From the NCBI RefSeq assembly GCF_001486585.1, contig NZ_LN909046.1, forward strand, positions 930,001 through 994,000: a stretch of DNA of 64,000 bases. Reading direction: 5' to 3'. The stretch is from Paenibacillus senegalimassiliensis (lineage in GTDB: Bacteria; Bacillota; Bacilli; Paenibacillales; Paenibacillaceae). The notes beneath the pieces were generated by a model that was given only the letters and a program-made list of their open reading frames with translations, made no database searches and was not told where the DNA came from. Of this stretch, positions 56,061 through 64,000 are shown one piece after another. Every line of letters starts with the position of its first letter. Position 1 is the stretch's first letter. A program made the translations under genes and the position numbers.

Positions 56061-57473
56061 ATATTGAAAAAGAAATGGATTGTACTAGCATCGGTAGCCT
56101 TGCTGCTTGCAAGCATGCTATCTGGCTGCGGCTCCAGCAACAATCAAGCGGCTGGCGAGAACCAACCTGCTCCTTCGGCTCCGGAGGAGAGCAATGGGGA
56201 TGTAGAGACCTTCGATAATCCAGAGCTCAACATTGCTGTATTCCAAGGAGGTTACGGCCGGGATTATTGGGATAGTGTTGCGGCTGCATTTATGGAGGAG
56301 TATCCGGGTACGAAGATCAATATTAGTGCAAGCCCTAAAATTGCTGAGCTGATCAGACCAAAGATTGTCGCAGGTAATCCCCCTGACTTCATGTATATTT
56401 CTGGCAGCGACAACACGCCGATTTTGACAGGATTAATCAAGGACAAGGCTTTGCTGGAATTAACGGATATCTTTGAATCAGAATCGGAGTCCGAGGTTCC
56501 CCTGAAGAGACGAATCCTGGACGGCGTCCTGGAATCAAGCTCCAGCGCGCCCTACGGTGACGGTAAGGTGTACCTTGCTCCTTATAACTTTGGGCTAATG
56601 GGCCTTTGGTACAACAAGGATCTATTTGACTCGAAACAAATCGCACCGCCTACCACCTGGGACGAATTCTTTGCTGCTAATGCTGTGGCCAAGGATAATG
56701 ACCGTGCGCTATTTACTTACCAGGGACTGTATCCTGGTTATCTGGAAGAAATGATTGTACCCGCGATCGCCAATGCGGGCGGACCACAGGCGTTGGAACA
56801 ATTCTTCAATTATGACCCGGAGTTCTGGAAGAGTGAAACGTTTACCCAGGTTTGGGGTTTGCTGGAGAGAATTGCGAATGAAGACAACGGGTTAATGAAG
56901 GGGACCGTCGCTCTTAACCATACCCAATCTCAAACGGCCTTCTTGCAGGGTAAAGCCATGTTCATTCCGAATGGTACCTGGTTTGAGGATGAAATGAAGG
57001 ACGCGCCCCGTGAAGATGGCTTCCAGTTCGGGTTCCTCGGCGTTCCGTCGCTGGATGCCGGAGGTAAGGTAATGGCATTGACACAGGTCGAGCAAATGGT
57101 CATTCCGGCCAAAGCGAAAAACCCGGAGCTGGCTAAAGCGTTCATGAAATACCTGTACACCGAGAAGAGCGTCAAGTTGAATGCTGAGAAAGCGAAGGGC
57201 GTTATGGCGGTGAAGGGAGCTCCTGATCTCGTCAAAGAGTACATCTCTGATACCACCTACAATATTTATAAAGCGGTGGATAGCGGAATGGTGGCTGTTA
57301 ATGGCTCCTTCCAGCCGGTGGCGAAGGGCAGTAAATACAATCCGAGCGACGAAGTGTATAAACCGATCTCTTCTATTATGAGCAAGCAAATGACGTTGCA
57401 GGAGTATTCGGATAAGATGTACAAGGTCTATACGGACATTCAGAAAGAACTGGCTGAGCAAGGCGAGCAATAA
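56058..57473 (+). CDS. Sugar ABC transporter substrate-binding lipoprotein
   Basis: A 471-residue type-1 sugar-binding lipoprotein with lipobox LSGC (near residue 23) and Ser/Gln/Pro-rich linker. The fold is that of disaccharide binders: NIAVFQGGYGRDYWDSVAAAFMEEYPGTKI and IPNGTWFEDEM. With the GH112 and GH29 enzymes downstream, a galactosyl disaccharide such as galacto-N-biose or lacto-N-biose is a likely ligand. Own terminator after it. Confidence 0.9.
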   Translation: MILKKKWIVLASVALLLASMLSGCGSSNNQAAGENQPAPSAPEESNGDVETFDNPELNIAVFQGGYGRDYWDSVAAAFMEEYPGTKINISASPKIAELIRPKIVAGNPPDFMYISGSDNTPILTGLIKDKALLELTDIFESESESEVPLKRRILDGVLESSSSAPYGDGKVYLAPYNFGLMGLWYNKDLFDSKQIAPPTTWDEFFAANAVAKDNDRALFTYQGLYPGYLEEMIVPAIANAGGPQALEQFFNYDPEFWKSETFTQVWGLLERIANEDNGLMKGTVALNHTQSQTAFLQGKAMFIPNGTWFEDEMKDAPREDGFQFGFLGVPSLDAGGKVMALTQVEQMVIPAKAKNPELAKAFMKYLYTEKSVKLNAEKAKGVMAVKGAPDLVKEYISDTTYNIYKAVDSGMVAVNGSFQPVAKGSKYNPSDEVYKPISSIMSKQMTLQEYSDKMYKVYTDIQKELAEQGEQ

Positions 57474-57491
57474 GAAGAGGCTGAACGAACT

Positions 57492-57528
57492 TACCTCCGG
57501 TACCTTTAAGGTGCCGGGGGTATTTTTT
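57492..57528 (+). terminator. Terminator after sugar-binding gene
   Basis: TACCTCCGGTACC / GGTGCCGGGGGTA hairpin followed by seven T, separating the binding protein from the permease genes. Confidence 0.88.
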
Positions 57529-57605
57529 TGCCTTCATGAAACTTAACAATTTTAAGATGCAACAATGACAGGGGATGGAGGACGTAACTGGGTAGGCATA
57601 TCGCT

Positions 57606-57701
57606 TAAAATTCTCCATGAACATCCTTTCTTTTGTTCATTTGATGAAAGTGCTTCCAACTCTATAATGAGGACATCTGATCGAAAGGGGTTCCAACCAT
57701 G
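57606..57701 (+). promoter_or_regulatory. Control region copy 2, duplicated upstream of permease genes
   Basis: The second copy of the 96-base region, ending in the permease ATG, with TATAAT (57663-57668) again exactly 36 bases before the ATG. Gives the permease and enzyme genes the same control as the binding protein. Confidence 0.7.
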
Positions 57702-58583
57702 CTGCTCAAAACAAGAAGAAGGGTGTTTATCGCTGCCTGTCTGCTACCAGGATTCATCTTGTTCTTATTATTCAAGGTGTATCCGACGGTGCAAATCTTC
57801 CAGAAATCATTGTATCTCTGGACAGGGCTTAGTGATAAGCCAAAGTTTGTCGGACTTAAAAATTATATCGACATGTTCCATGATGATACGTTTCTCTTGT
57901 CTTTGAAGAACACAGGGCTGCTGATGCTGGTGGTTCCTGTAATTACGTTGCTAATCGCTTTGGCTAATGCAGCCATTCTGGCGAAGTCGAAGCTCAAGGA
58001 ACGGAACTTGTACCGTACCGTGTTCTTCTTCCCCAGTATTCTGTCCTTTGTGGTCATCGCGATTCTGTGGTCGTTCATTTATCACCCGACGATGGGGTTT
58101 CTGAATTCCGGCCTGGAATTCCTTGGACTTGGAGAATGGGCGCTGCCTTGGCTTGGCGATCAGCGGGTCGTGCTCTGGGCGCTGGCGGTGACTTTGATCT
58201 GGCAAGCGGCGGGGTATTATATGGTCATTTATATGGCCGGGATTGACGGCATTTCGCCTGATCTCTATGAAGCCGCCGATCTGGACGGGGCTACCCGCTT
58301 TCAGCAGTTCATGCAAATCACCATCCCCATGTTATGGGAGATCATCCGGGTCACAATTATATTCAGCATTAACGGGGTGCTAAGCATCAGCTTCATCATT
58401 GTGTCGGTGATGACGGCTGGCGGTCCGGATCATCATTCCGAGGTGGTTATGACCTATTTGTATTCCCAGGCCTTCACGAATTCAAACTTTGGCTACGCGA
58501 TGGCTATCGGTGTATTTATCTTCATCATTTCAATGATACTGGCCTTGCTCAGCAACAAGCTTACGGAAAGGGGGTCCCACTGA
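57699..58583 (+). CDS. Sugar ABC transporter permease (first)
   Basis: A 294-residue permease with about six helices and EAA loop EAADLDGATRFQQFMQITIPML near residue 190. Pairs with the next gene, which starts two bases after its stop. Confidence 0.92.
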   Translation: MLLKTRRRVFIAACLLPGFILFLLFKVYPTVQIFQKSLYLWTGLSDKPKFVGLKNYIDMFHDDTFLLSLKNTGLLMLVVPVITLLIALANAAILAKSKLKERNLYRTVFFFPSILSFVVIAILWSFIYHPTMGFLNSGLEFLGLGEWALPWLGDQRVVLWALAVTLIWQAAGYYMVIYMAGIDGISPDLYEAADLDGATRFQQFMQITIPMLWEIIRVTIIFSINGVLSISFIIVSVMTAGGPDHHSEVVMTYLYSQAFTNSNFGYAMAIGVFIFIISMILALLSNKLTERGSH

Positions 58584-58584
58584 T

Positions 58585-59457
58585 ATGGTTGACCACACGG
58601 TAGATTATCCACACACAAAGAATAGACGCCGCTTTAGCTTCGGCAAGCTCCTGTTACGCTTGCTGTTAATTATCCAGACCATTGTAGTCGTATACCCGTT
58701 GCTATGGAATGTGCTTGCTTCGGTCAAGACCAACGCGGAAATTATGGAGAGCCCGTGGAAGCTGCCGGCCGGGCTGGAGTGGAGCAATTACGTCCATGCC
58801 TTTACCACCGCCCGCATCGGTGATTACATGCTGAATTCCTTGCTGGTGGTTATCTTCTCGATGGCGATTCTCCTGATAGCGGCTGTTCCAAGCGCCTATG
58901 TGCTGGGGAGAATGCGTTTTAGGGGACGTTCCTTTTTCAGCAATTTTTATATGGCGGGGTTATTTGTTGGAGGAGTGTATATCATTGTACCGCTCTTTAT
59001 CCTGATGAATAGCTTGCATATGCTAGACAATCGCTTCTGGCTGAGTGCGGTGTACGCCACAGGGAGCTTGCCCTTCTCCATCTTCTTGTTGACCAGCTTC
59101 ATGAAATCCATTCCACATGACTATGAGGAAGCAGCGATGATTGATGGTTGCGGCTATTTCACGACTTTACTGCGAATTATTGTTCCTATGGCCCGTCCAG
59201 GGATTATTACCTTAATTGTGTTCAGCTTCTTTGATTTCTGGAACGAATACGTAATGGCGATGACCTTCATCAGCGATGATGCGAAGAAGACCATTCCGGT
59301 CGGCTTATCCAATCTGATGCAAATCCAGCAATATGCCACGGATTGGGGTTCATTATTTGCCGGACTCGTCATCGTGCTGGCACCCACCATTCTCGTCTAT
59401 ATTCTGCTACAGAAGAAGCTGACCGAAGGTATGATGTTAGGCGGAATCAAGGGCTAG
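58585..59457 (+). CDS. Sugar ABC transporter permease (second)
   Basis: A 290-residue permease with EAA loop EEAAMIDGCGYFTTLLRIIVPM near residue 180 and C-terminal GMMLGGIKG. Completes the disaccharide importer; no ATPase is encoded, so a shared MsmX-like one is probably used. Confidence 0.92.
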   Translation: MVDHTVDYPHTKNRRRFSFGKLLLRLLLIIQTIVVVYPLLWNVLASVKTNAEIMESPWKLPAGLEWSNYVHAFTTARIGDYMLNSLLVVIFSMAILLIAAVPSAYVLGRMRFRGRSFFSNFYMAGLFVGGVYIIVPLFILMNSLHMLDNRFWLSAVYATGSLPFSIFLLTSFMKSIPHDYEEAAMIDGCGYFTTLLRIIVPMARPGIITLIVFSFFDFWNEYVMAMTFISDDAKKTIPVGLSNLMQIQQYATDWGSLFAGLVIVLAPTILVYILLQKKLTEGMMLGGIKG

Positions 59458-59501
59458 ACCTTAATAACATACAACGATTTGATCAAAAGGAGAGATGACA
59501 G

Positions 59502-61667
59502 ATGGCAACAGAGAAGGGGAGAGTTACGCTACCTAGCGAAGAAGGCTTCGTGCGGGAGACGAAGGAAATTATGGAGCGGTGGGGAGCAGATGCGATTCGG
59601 GATAGCGACGGGACGAAGCTCGATGATCAGCTTAAAGCGCTGGACGCCAAAATCTATACGGCTTATTTTCCGACGCGGGGGCATAACGAATTCATTGAAC
59701 AGCATATGGAAGAATGTCCACAAATATATCTCATGTCCGATTTTACGATGGCCCAGTCTACAGCATTAGAGATTAATCTGCTTCAGTCCTATTATGGGGA
59801 GCAACTGGATGTAGATTATATCCATGAGCCCAAGACCTACTGGCAGGTCATGGACCGTACGGCGGGGGAGCTTGTACCGGAGGAGAACTGGAGCGTTAGC
59901 CCCTCGGATCATAAGGTGCTGATTCGCCAGGCCAAGCCCTGGCATGAGTATACCGTAGCTTTCCTGGCTTATATCAAATGGGACCCGGTTCAAATGTACA
60001 ATCACATCATCAACGACTGGGGTGACAAGCCCCATGAGATTCCATTTGATGTGAAGCAGCCGCAGACGAATGCTTTTATTTATGAGACGATGAAGCAATG
60101 GCTGGTCGATAATCCGGAAGTGGATGTCGTGCGGTTCACGACCTTCTTCTATCAATTCAGTCTGGTCTTTAATCAACAGGGCAAGGAGAAGTTCGTGGAT
60201 TGGTTTGGTTATGGCGCGAGCGTATCGGTGTCCATGCTGGAGGACTTCCGCAAGGAGAAGGGGTATGCCTTGACGGCGGAGGATTTTGTAGATCAGGGAT
60301 ATTATAATTCCTCCTTCCGGGTGCCTGCGGCAGCGTATCTTGATTATGTGGATTTTGTCTCACAGTATGTGGCAGCCGAAGCGAAGAAGCTGGTTGATCT
60401 GGTCCATGACAGCAAGAAGGAAGCGATTATGTTCCTGGGAGACCAATGGATTGGCATGGAGCCTTACGGCCCGTATTTCTCGTCCATCGGGCTTGATGCG
60501 GTGGTGGGAAGTGTAGGCGACGGGACCACCTTGCGGATGATTTCGGACATTCCGCATGTATCCTATACGGAAGGAAGATTTTTGCCTTACTTTTTCCCGG
60601 ATGTATTTCATGAAGGCAATGATCCGGTGGTAGAGGCCAGAGAGAACTGGCTGGCAGCTCGCCGTGCCATACTTCGAAGTCCCATCGATCGCATGGGGTA
60701 CGGGGGCTATCTAAGTCTGGCCTACAAGTTCCCGAAATTCGTAGAGTACGTAGAGAAGATTACCGATGAGTTCAGAGAGATTCATCAGCATATCGGAGAG
60801 AGCAAGCCCTACACCGGATTAAAGGTGGCCATTCTCAATAGCTGGGGAACGCTGCGGACGTGGCAGGCTTTTACGGTGGCCCACAGCCTGTATTCCAAGC
60901 AAGCTTATTCTTATTACGGTATCCTAGAAGCGCTTAGTGGAATGAATGTCGAGGTGCAATTTATCAGCTTCGAGGATGTGCTGGGCGGTGGCATTGATCC
61001 TTCCACGGATGTCATCATTAATGCAGGGGATGCGGGGACCGCGTTCTCAGGCGGTGAGGTTTGGAAGAATGTTGAGCTTATCGAGATATTGAGAGAATGG
61101 GTATATGGCGGCGGCGGTCTGATCGGGGTGGGCGAGCCTGGGGCGGTGCTTCACCAGGGGAGATATTTTCAATTGGCCGACTGCCTGGGCGTCGACAAGG
61201 AGATGGGACTGAGTCTATCCACGGATAAATACTTCCATGAAGCGGTTGCCGAACACTTTATTACGCAAGAACATGTAACTTTCCATTTTGGCGAGAGTAT
61301 GAAAAATGTGTACGCCTTGCATGATCGCACTCAAATTCTGGAGTATTCTAACGGAGAAGTTCATTTGTCAGCAAATCAGGCGGGACAAGGCCGAGCCGTG
61401 TATATTGCCGGATTGCCTTATTCCGCGGAGAACAGCAGGCTGTTGATGCGCAGTCTATATTATGCTGCTGGCAAAGAACAGGAAATGCAGATATGGTATT
61501 CCGATAACTTGCACTGTGAGGTTCATGCCTATCCAGATAGCGGATATTACGCCGTTGTGAACAATTCGTCCGTGCCACAGGTAACCCATGTCTACGATGG
61601 CAACGGGCAGATGGAGAAGATAGAACTGGCCGCCGAAGATATTCAATGGAGGGTAGTGAAGCGCTGA
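59502..61667 (+). CDS. GH112 beta-galactoside phosphorylase (galacto-N-biose/lacto-N-biose type)
   Basis: A 721-residue cytoplasmic phosphorylase that cleaves beta-galactosides with phosphate to galactose 1-phosphate. Clear GH112 markers: GRVTLPSEEGFV at the start, RWGADAIRDSDGTKL, and FLGDQWIGMEPYG with catalytic D314. DPVQMYN at 161-167 lines up, by distance to the catalytic Asp, with the acceptor-site residues Pro and Asn of the bifidobacterial galacto-N-biose/lacto-N-biose enzyme rather than the galactosyl-rhamnose type; this is from memory. Ribosome site AAAAGGAG. It overlaps the fucosidase start. Confidence 0.9.
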   Translation: MATEKGRVTLPSEEGFVRETKEIMERWGADAIRDSDGTKLDDQLKALDAKIYTAYFPTRGHNEFIEQHMEECPQIYLMSDFTMAQSTALEINLLQSYYGEQLDVDYIHEPKTYWQVMDRTAGELVPEENWSVSPSDHKVLIRQAKPWHEYTVAFLAYIKWDPVQMYNHIINDWGDKPHEIPFDVKQPQTNAFIYETMKQWLVDNPEVDVVRFTTFFYQFSLVFNQQGKEKFVDWFGYGASVSVSMLEDFRKEKGYALTAEDFVDQGYYNSSFRVPAAAYLDYVDFVSQYVAAEAKKLVDLVHDSKKEAIMFLGDQWIGMEPYGPYFSSIGLDAVVGSVGDGTTLRMISDIPHVSYTEGRFLPYFFPDVFHEGNDPVVEARENWLAARRAILRSPIDRMGYGGYLSLAYKFPKFVEYVEKITDEFREIHQHIGESKPYTGLKVAILNSWGTLRTWQAFTVAHSLYSKQAYSYYGILEALSGMNVEVQFISFEDVLGGGIDPSTDVIINAGDAGTAFSGGEVWKNVELIEILREWVYGGGGLIGVGEPGAVLHQGRYFQLADCLGVDKEMGLSLSTDKYFHEAVAEHFITQEHVTFHFGESMKNVYALHDRTQILEYSNGEVHLSANQAGQGRAVYIAGLPYSAENSRLLMRSLYYAAGKEQEMQIWYSDNLHCEVHAYPDSGYYAVVNNSSVPQVTHVYDGNGQMEKIELAAEDIQWRVVKR

Positions 61668-63133
61668 TGAGAATAGAAGAAATTTTCGAGGTTCGTCCCT
61701 CCCGGAGACAGTTGGAGTGGCAACGATTGGAGTTCTATGGCTTCATCCACTTCGGCATCAATACGATGACCGGACGCGAGTGGGGGGTGGGGCATGAGGA
61801 TATAAGCTTGTTTAATCCGGTGAAGCTGGACGCCGAGCACTGGGTGTCTATGTGCAAGAATGCCGGAATGAAGGCGCTGATCCTAACCTGCAAGCATCAT
61901 GACGGATTCTGCTTGTGGCCTAGCCGTTATTCCGAGCATACGGTGGCTAATACGCCGTGGAAGCAAGGGCAAGGAGATGTGGTGCGAGAGGTGGCAGATG
62001 CTTGCCGACGGCAGGGGTTGAAATTTGGGGTGTATTTATCCCCTTGGGACCGGACGGAGGCAAGCTATGGGGAGGGGAAGCTATACGATGACTTCTATGT
62101 CCATCAGCTAACCGAACTGTTAACCCATTATGGCGAGATTGCCTGTGTATGGCTGGATGGGGCTAATGGGGAAGGTCCTAGTGGGAAGAAGCAATATTAT
62201 GATTGGGACCGATATTATGAGACGGTTCGCCGCCTTCAGCCGCAGTGTGTGATCAGTGTTTGTGGTCCGGATATTCGCTGGGTTGGCAATGAAGCTGGAC
62301 ATACCCGCCAGGAAGAGTGGAGTGTGGTCCCGAGGTTCCTGCGTGATGCCGAGAAGGTGGCCGAAAAGTCTCAACAGGCCGATGATGGAGAGTTCTCTCG
62401 TTCTCTGAATTCGATGGATGAGGACTTAGGAAGCCGTAAAGCTATCGCTCAATACCCCGATGAGGATTGGGTATGGTATCCGGCTGAGGTGAATACCTCC
62501 ATTCGCCCAGGCTGGTTCTACCATCAGGAAGAGGATAGCCAAGTGCGAAGCGGCAGCGAACTGTTTGATATTTACTTGAATGCTGTAGGCGGGAACGGAA
62601 CCTTTCTGCTAAATCTTCCTCCCAATCCAGAGGGCGTGATTGTGGAAGAAGATTGTCAGGCGCTTGGCGATTTGGGAAGCAAAATTACACGCTTGAACGA
62701 TGTCAATCTGAGTTTAGGCGCGCGCGTTGACGTCTCTAGCAACCAAGAAGCTTCTCAGGAAAACATGGAGGGCTTATTGAATTCGGCGTATAGCGAATTT
62801 GTCTGGAGGCCAGCGGAAGATGATACAGAGCCTTGGGTCCAGCTTACTTTGGAGAATGAGGTAACTATCGATACGATTATGCTTCAGGAGCAAATTCAGT
62901 TAGGCCAACGGGTTGAGCGATTTGAGATATGGGCGATTGGTGGCGATCAAGTGGAGTGGACTTTATTGGCTGAGAGCAGCATCATCGGCTATAAGAAAAT
63001 CCTCCGTATTCCCGTGACCTGGCTGGATCGAATAAAGATCGTATTCAAGCAGTACCGCGGGTATCCTACACTGAAGCATGTTCGACTGCTGCATTTGGGG
63101 GAGAAAGGGAATTCCTCGCTCACCAAGGAATAA
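61667..63133 (+). CDS. GH29 alpha-L-fucosidase with discoidin-like C-terminus
   Basis: A 488-residue glycosidase: GFIHFGINTMTGREWG and CKHHDGFCLWPS are GH29 hallmarks and the nucleophile is D164 in VWLDGANGEG. Residues about 350-485 are a F5/8 type C-like carbohydrate-binding domain (VQLTLENEVTIDTIMLQEQI; RIKIVFKQYRGYPTLKHVRL), as in the 1,3/1,4-specific subgroup. No signal peptide, so it works on imported, fucosylated oligosaccharides. ATG 61667 overlaps the phosphorylase stop; an in-frame ATG at 61646 is possible. Confidence 0.9.
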   Translation: MRIEEIFEVRPSRRQLEWQRLEFYGFIHFGINTMTGREWGVGHEDISLFNPVKLDAEHWVSMCKNAGMKALILTCKHHDGFCLWPSRYSEHTVANTPWKQGQGDVVREVADACRRQGLKFGVYLSPWDRTEASYGEGKLYDDFYVHQLTELLTHYGEIACVWLDGANGEGPSGKKQYYDWDRYYETVRRLQPQCVISVCGPDIRWVGNEAGHTRQEEWSVVPRFLRDAEKVAEKSQQADDGEFSRSLNSMDEDLGSRKAIAQYPDEDWVWYPAEVNTSIRPGWFYHQEEDSQVRSGSELFDIYLNAVGGNGTFLLNLPPNPEGVIVEEDCQALGDLGSKITRLNDVNLSLGARVDVSSNQEASQENMEGLLNSAYSEFVWRPAEDDTEPWVQLTLENEVTIDTIMLQEQIQLGQRVERFEIWAIGGDQVEWTLLAESSIIGYKKILRIPVTWLDRIKIVFKQYRGYPTLKHVRLLHLGEKGNSSLTKE

Positions 63134-63153
63134 ATAAATAATTAGCACAAGAC

Positions 63154-63192
63154 GAGCAGGCACTTCCCATCGGGAGGTGCTTGTTCTTTTTT
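63154..63192 (+). terminator. Terminator of the galactoside/fucoside operon
   Basis: GAGCAGGCACTTCCC / GGGAGGTGCTTGTTC hairpin with three-base loop, then TTTTTT. Confidence 0.9.
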
Positions 63193-63269
63193 GTTGGGTA
63201 CAACATAAACAATGTAACGAGATAGCCCTAACCATTGAAATTGCTGAAAATTGTATAACTTGAATATGC

Positions 63270-63294
63270 TATAATCTATTGATAATGATTCTCA
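63270..63294 (+). promoter_or_regulatory. Extended -10 promoter and Fur box of the Btr-like gene
   Basis: TATAAT at 63270-63275 with TG ahead of it (extended -10). TGATAATGATTCTCA at 63280-63294 differs by one base from the 7-1-7 Fur box and covers the expected start of transcription, so iron should repress this gene. Confidence 0.75.
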
Positions 63295-63319
63295 TAAAGT
63301 GAAGACGGTAGGTGCTATC

Positions 63320-64000
63320 ATGAGAAACGGGCATATTCAACAAGCCATGATGTATATAGAGGATCATCTGAATGAGTCCATCAGCCGCTCCGAATTGGCT
63401 GACATTGCAGGCATTAACCCGGATCATTTCTCGCGGATGTTCAAAAAGCAAACGGGGATTAGTCCGAAGGAATATATCACGCGCTTACGGATGGAGAGGG
63501 CCAAATCCCTGCTCGCCAAGTCGCCTTCGTCCATTATGGAAGTTGCCCGCAGCGTAGGGTTCGAGGACCCGTATCATTTCAGCCGCAGGTTCAAGCAAGT
63601 CGTTGGTGTAGCTCCTTCAGCTTATATGGCTTCGCCCCAGCTTCGCGTGGTGGCACTCGACGGTTATGGGCATTGTCTGGCGCTTGGTGTGGTGCCAGTT
63701 GCGGCGGATGCCAAACCCATCGGTCAATATGTGCCATGGATGAAGGAGGTCGAGGTCTTGTCCTTATCCGGGGAACGGGAAATGGACAGAGAGCGTTTGG
63801 CCACCCTGAAGCCAGATATCATCATCACGATGAATCGCCATGACGAGCAGGAATTGGCAGAGATTGCCCCGGTCGTATTCCTGGATGTGTTGGAGGACCC
63901 CATTTATGGGCAGCTTGTCAAACTTGCGGCCGCTCTTGGCAAAGAAGCGCAGGCGGCACAATGGATTCAGGACTACGAAGAACGCTGCCATATGCTGAAA
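63320..64000 (+). CDS. AraC-type regulator with siderophore-binding domain, Btr-like, cut by window end
   Basis: Open to the right edge (227 codons seen). Residues 1-100 are an AraC double helix-turn-helix (SRSELADIAGINPDHFSRMFKKQTG; EVARSVGFEDPYHFSRRFKQVVG). From about residue 112 a periplasmic-binding fold starts (RVVALDGYGHCLALGVVP, LKPDIIITMNRHDEQELAEIAPVVFLD), as in Btr, the bacillibactin-sensing activator. A Fur box in its promoter fits iron control. Its target, a siderophore uptake operon, probably lies beyond the window. Confidence 0.9.
   Translation, partial: MRNGHIQQAMMYIEDHLNESISRSELADIAGINPDHFSRMFKKQTGISPKEYITRLRMERAKSLLAKSPSSIMEVARSVGFEDPYHFSRRFKQVVGVAPSAYMASPQLRVVALDGYGHCLALGVVPVAADAKPIGQYVPWMKEVEVLSLSGEREMDRERLATLKPDIIITMNRHDEQELAEIAPVVFLDVLEDPIYGQLVKLAAALGKEAQAAQWIQDYEERCHMLK

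Overview
The window looks like a chromosome segment of a Paenibacillus-type low-GC Gram-positive (Bacillota). Supporting signs are strong AGGAGG-type ribosome sites, frequent TTG/GTG starts, several YesM/YesN two-component pairs next to lpl-type sugar ABC transporters, lipoprotein signal peptides, a seven-gene mrp antiporter operon and a Btr-like iron regulator. No rRNA, tRNA or CRISPR array was seen.

Layout. 1-1045: edge of a GNAT-like gene and a divergent TetR regulator. 1210-8269: an lpl-type ABC importer (two permeases plus a lipoprotein) with its own YesM/YesN sensor-regulator pair. 9001-18949: a visibly AT-rich island that reads as a ribosomal-peptide (RiPP) biosynthetic cluster. 19177-23462: an Old Yellow Enzyme gene with its TetR regulator and operators, then small stand-alone genes (Rrf2, DinB, hypotheticals). 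23620-29443: mrpABCDEFG on the minus strand with a divergent KdpD-like universal stress protein. 30340-33467: an accessory patch (recombinase lacking a catalytic Arg, a MITE-like repeat, DUF2625, a RelE-type toxin-antitoxin pair, a small kinase). 33583-38079: LysR and a divergent heterodimeric ABC exporter. 38148-44564: a cellobiose/beta-glucoside PTS locus with its own HPr. 44813-47332: a nitrate/taurine-type ABC importer. 47410-52389: lipoprotein, two-subunit ABC exporter, and an AT-rich membrane protein. 52461-63133: a second YesM/YesN pair with sugar importer, GH112 phosphorylase and GH29 fucosidase. 63320-end: a Fur-boxed AraC/siderophore-binding regulator running off the edge.

The most interesting system is the RiPP cluster. 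In order it holds: a subtilisin-like S8 protease fused to a DUF1611-like P-loop domain; an acyl-carrier-related protein; a 29-residue precursor peptide (11213-11302) with two Cys and a single, C-terminal Arg; a perfect 12-bp terminator hairpin; a PqqD-like recognition protein; a radical SAM/SPASM maturase; two ABC exporter subunits; a second terminator; a UPF0489 protein resembling peptide arginases fused to a TPR-like tail; and a protein weakly resembling the BtrH acyltransferase fold. A working model (inference) is: PqqD-like protein delivers the precursor to the radical SAM enzyme, which crosslinks it at Cys; the arginase-like enzyme turns the only Arg into ornithine; the carrier protein and the BtrH-like protein add an acyl group; the S8 domain trims; and the ABC pair exports. 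The combination of carrier protein, acyltransferase-like fold and peptide arginase around a radical SAM RiPP is what makes it worth a second look.

The carbohydrate loci fit a plant- or host-glycan-associated lifestyle. The 52-63 kb locus imports and phosphorolyses a galactosyl-hexosamine-type disaccharide and removes fucose; the PTS locus handles a beta-glucoside, but its GH1 enzyme carries Gln in place of the usual acid/base Glu.
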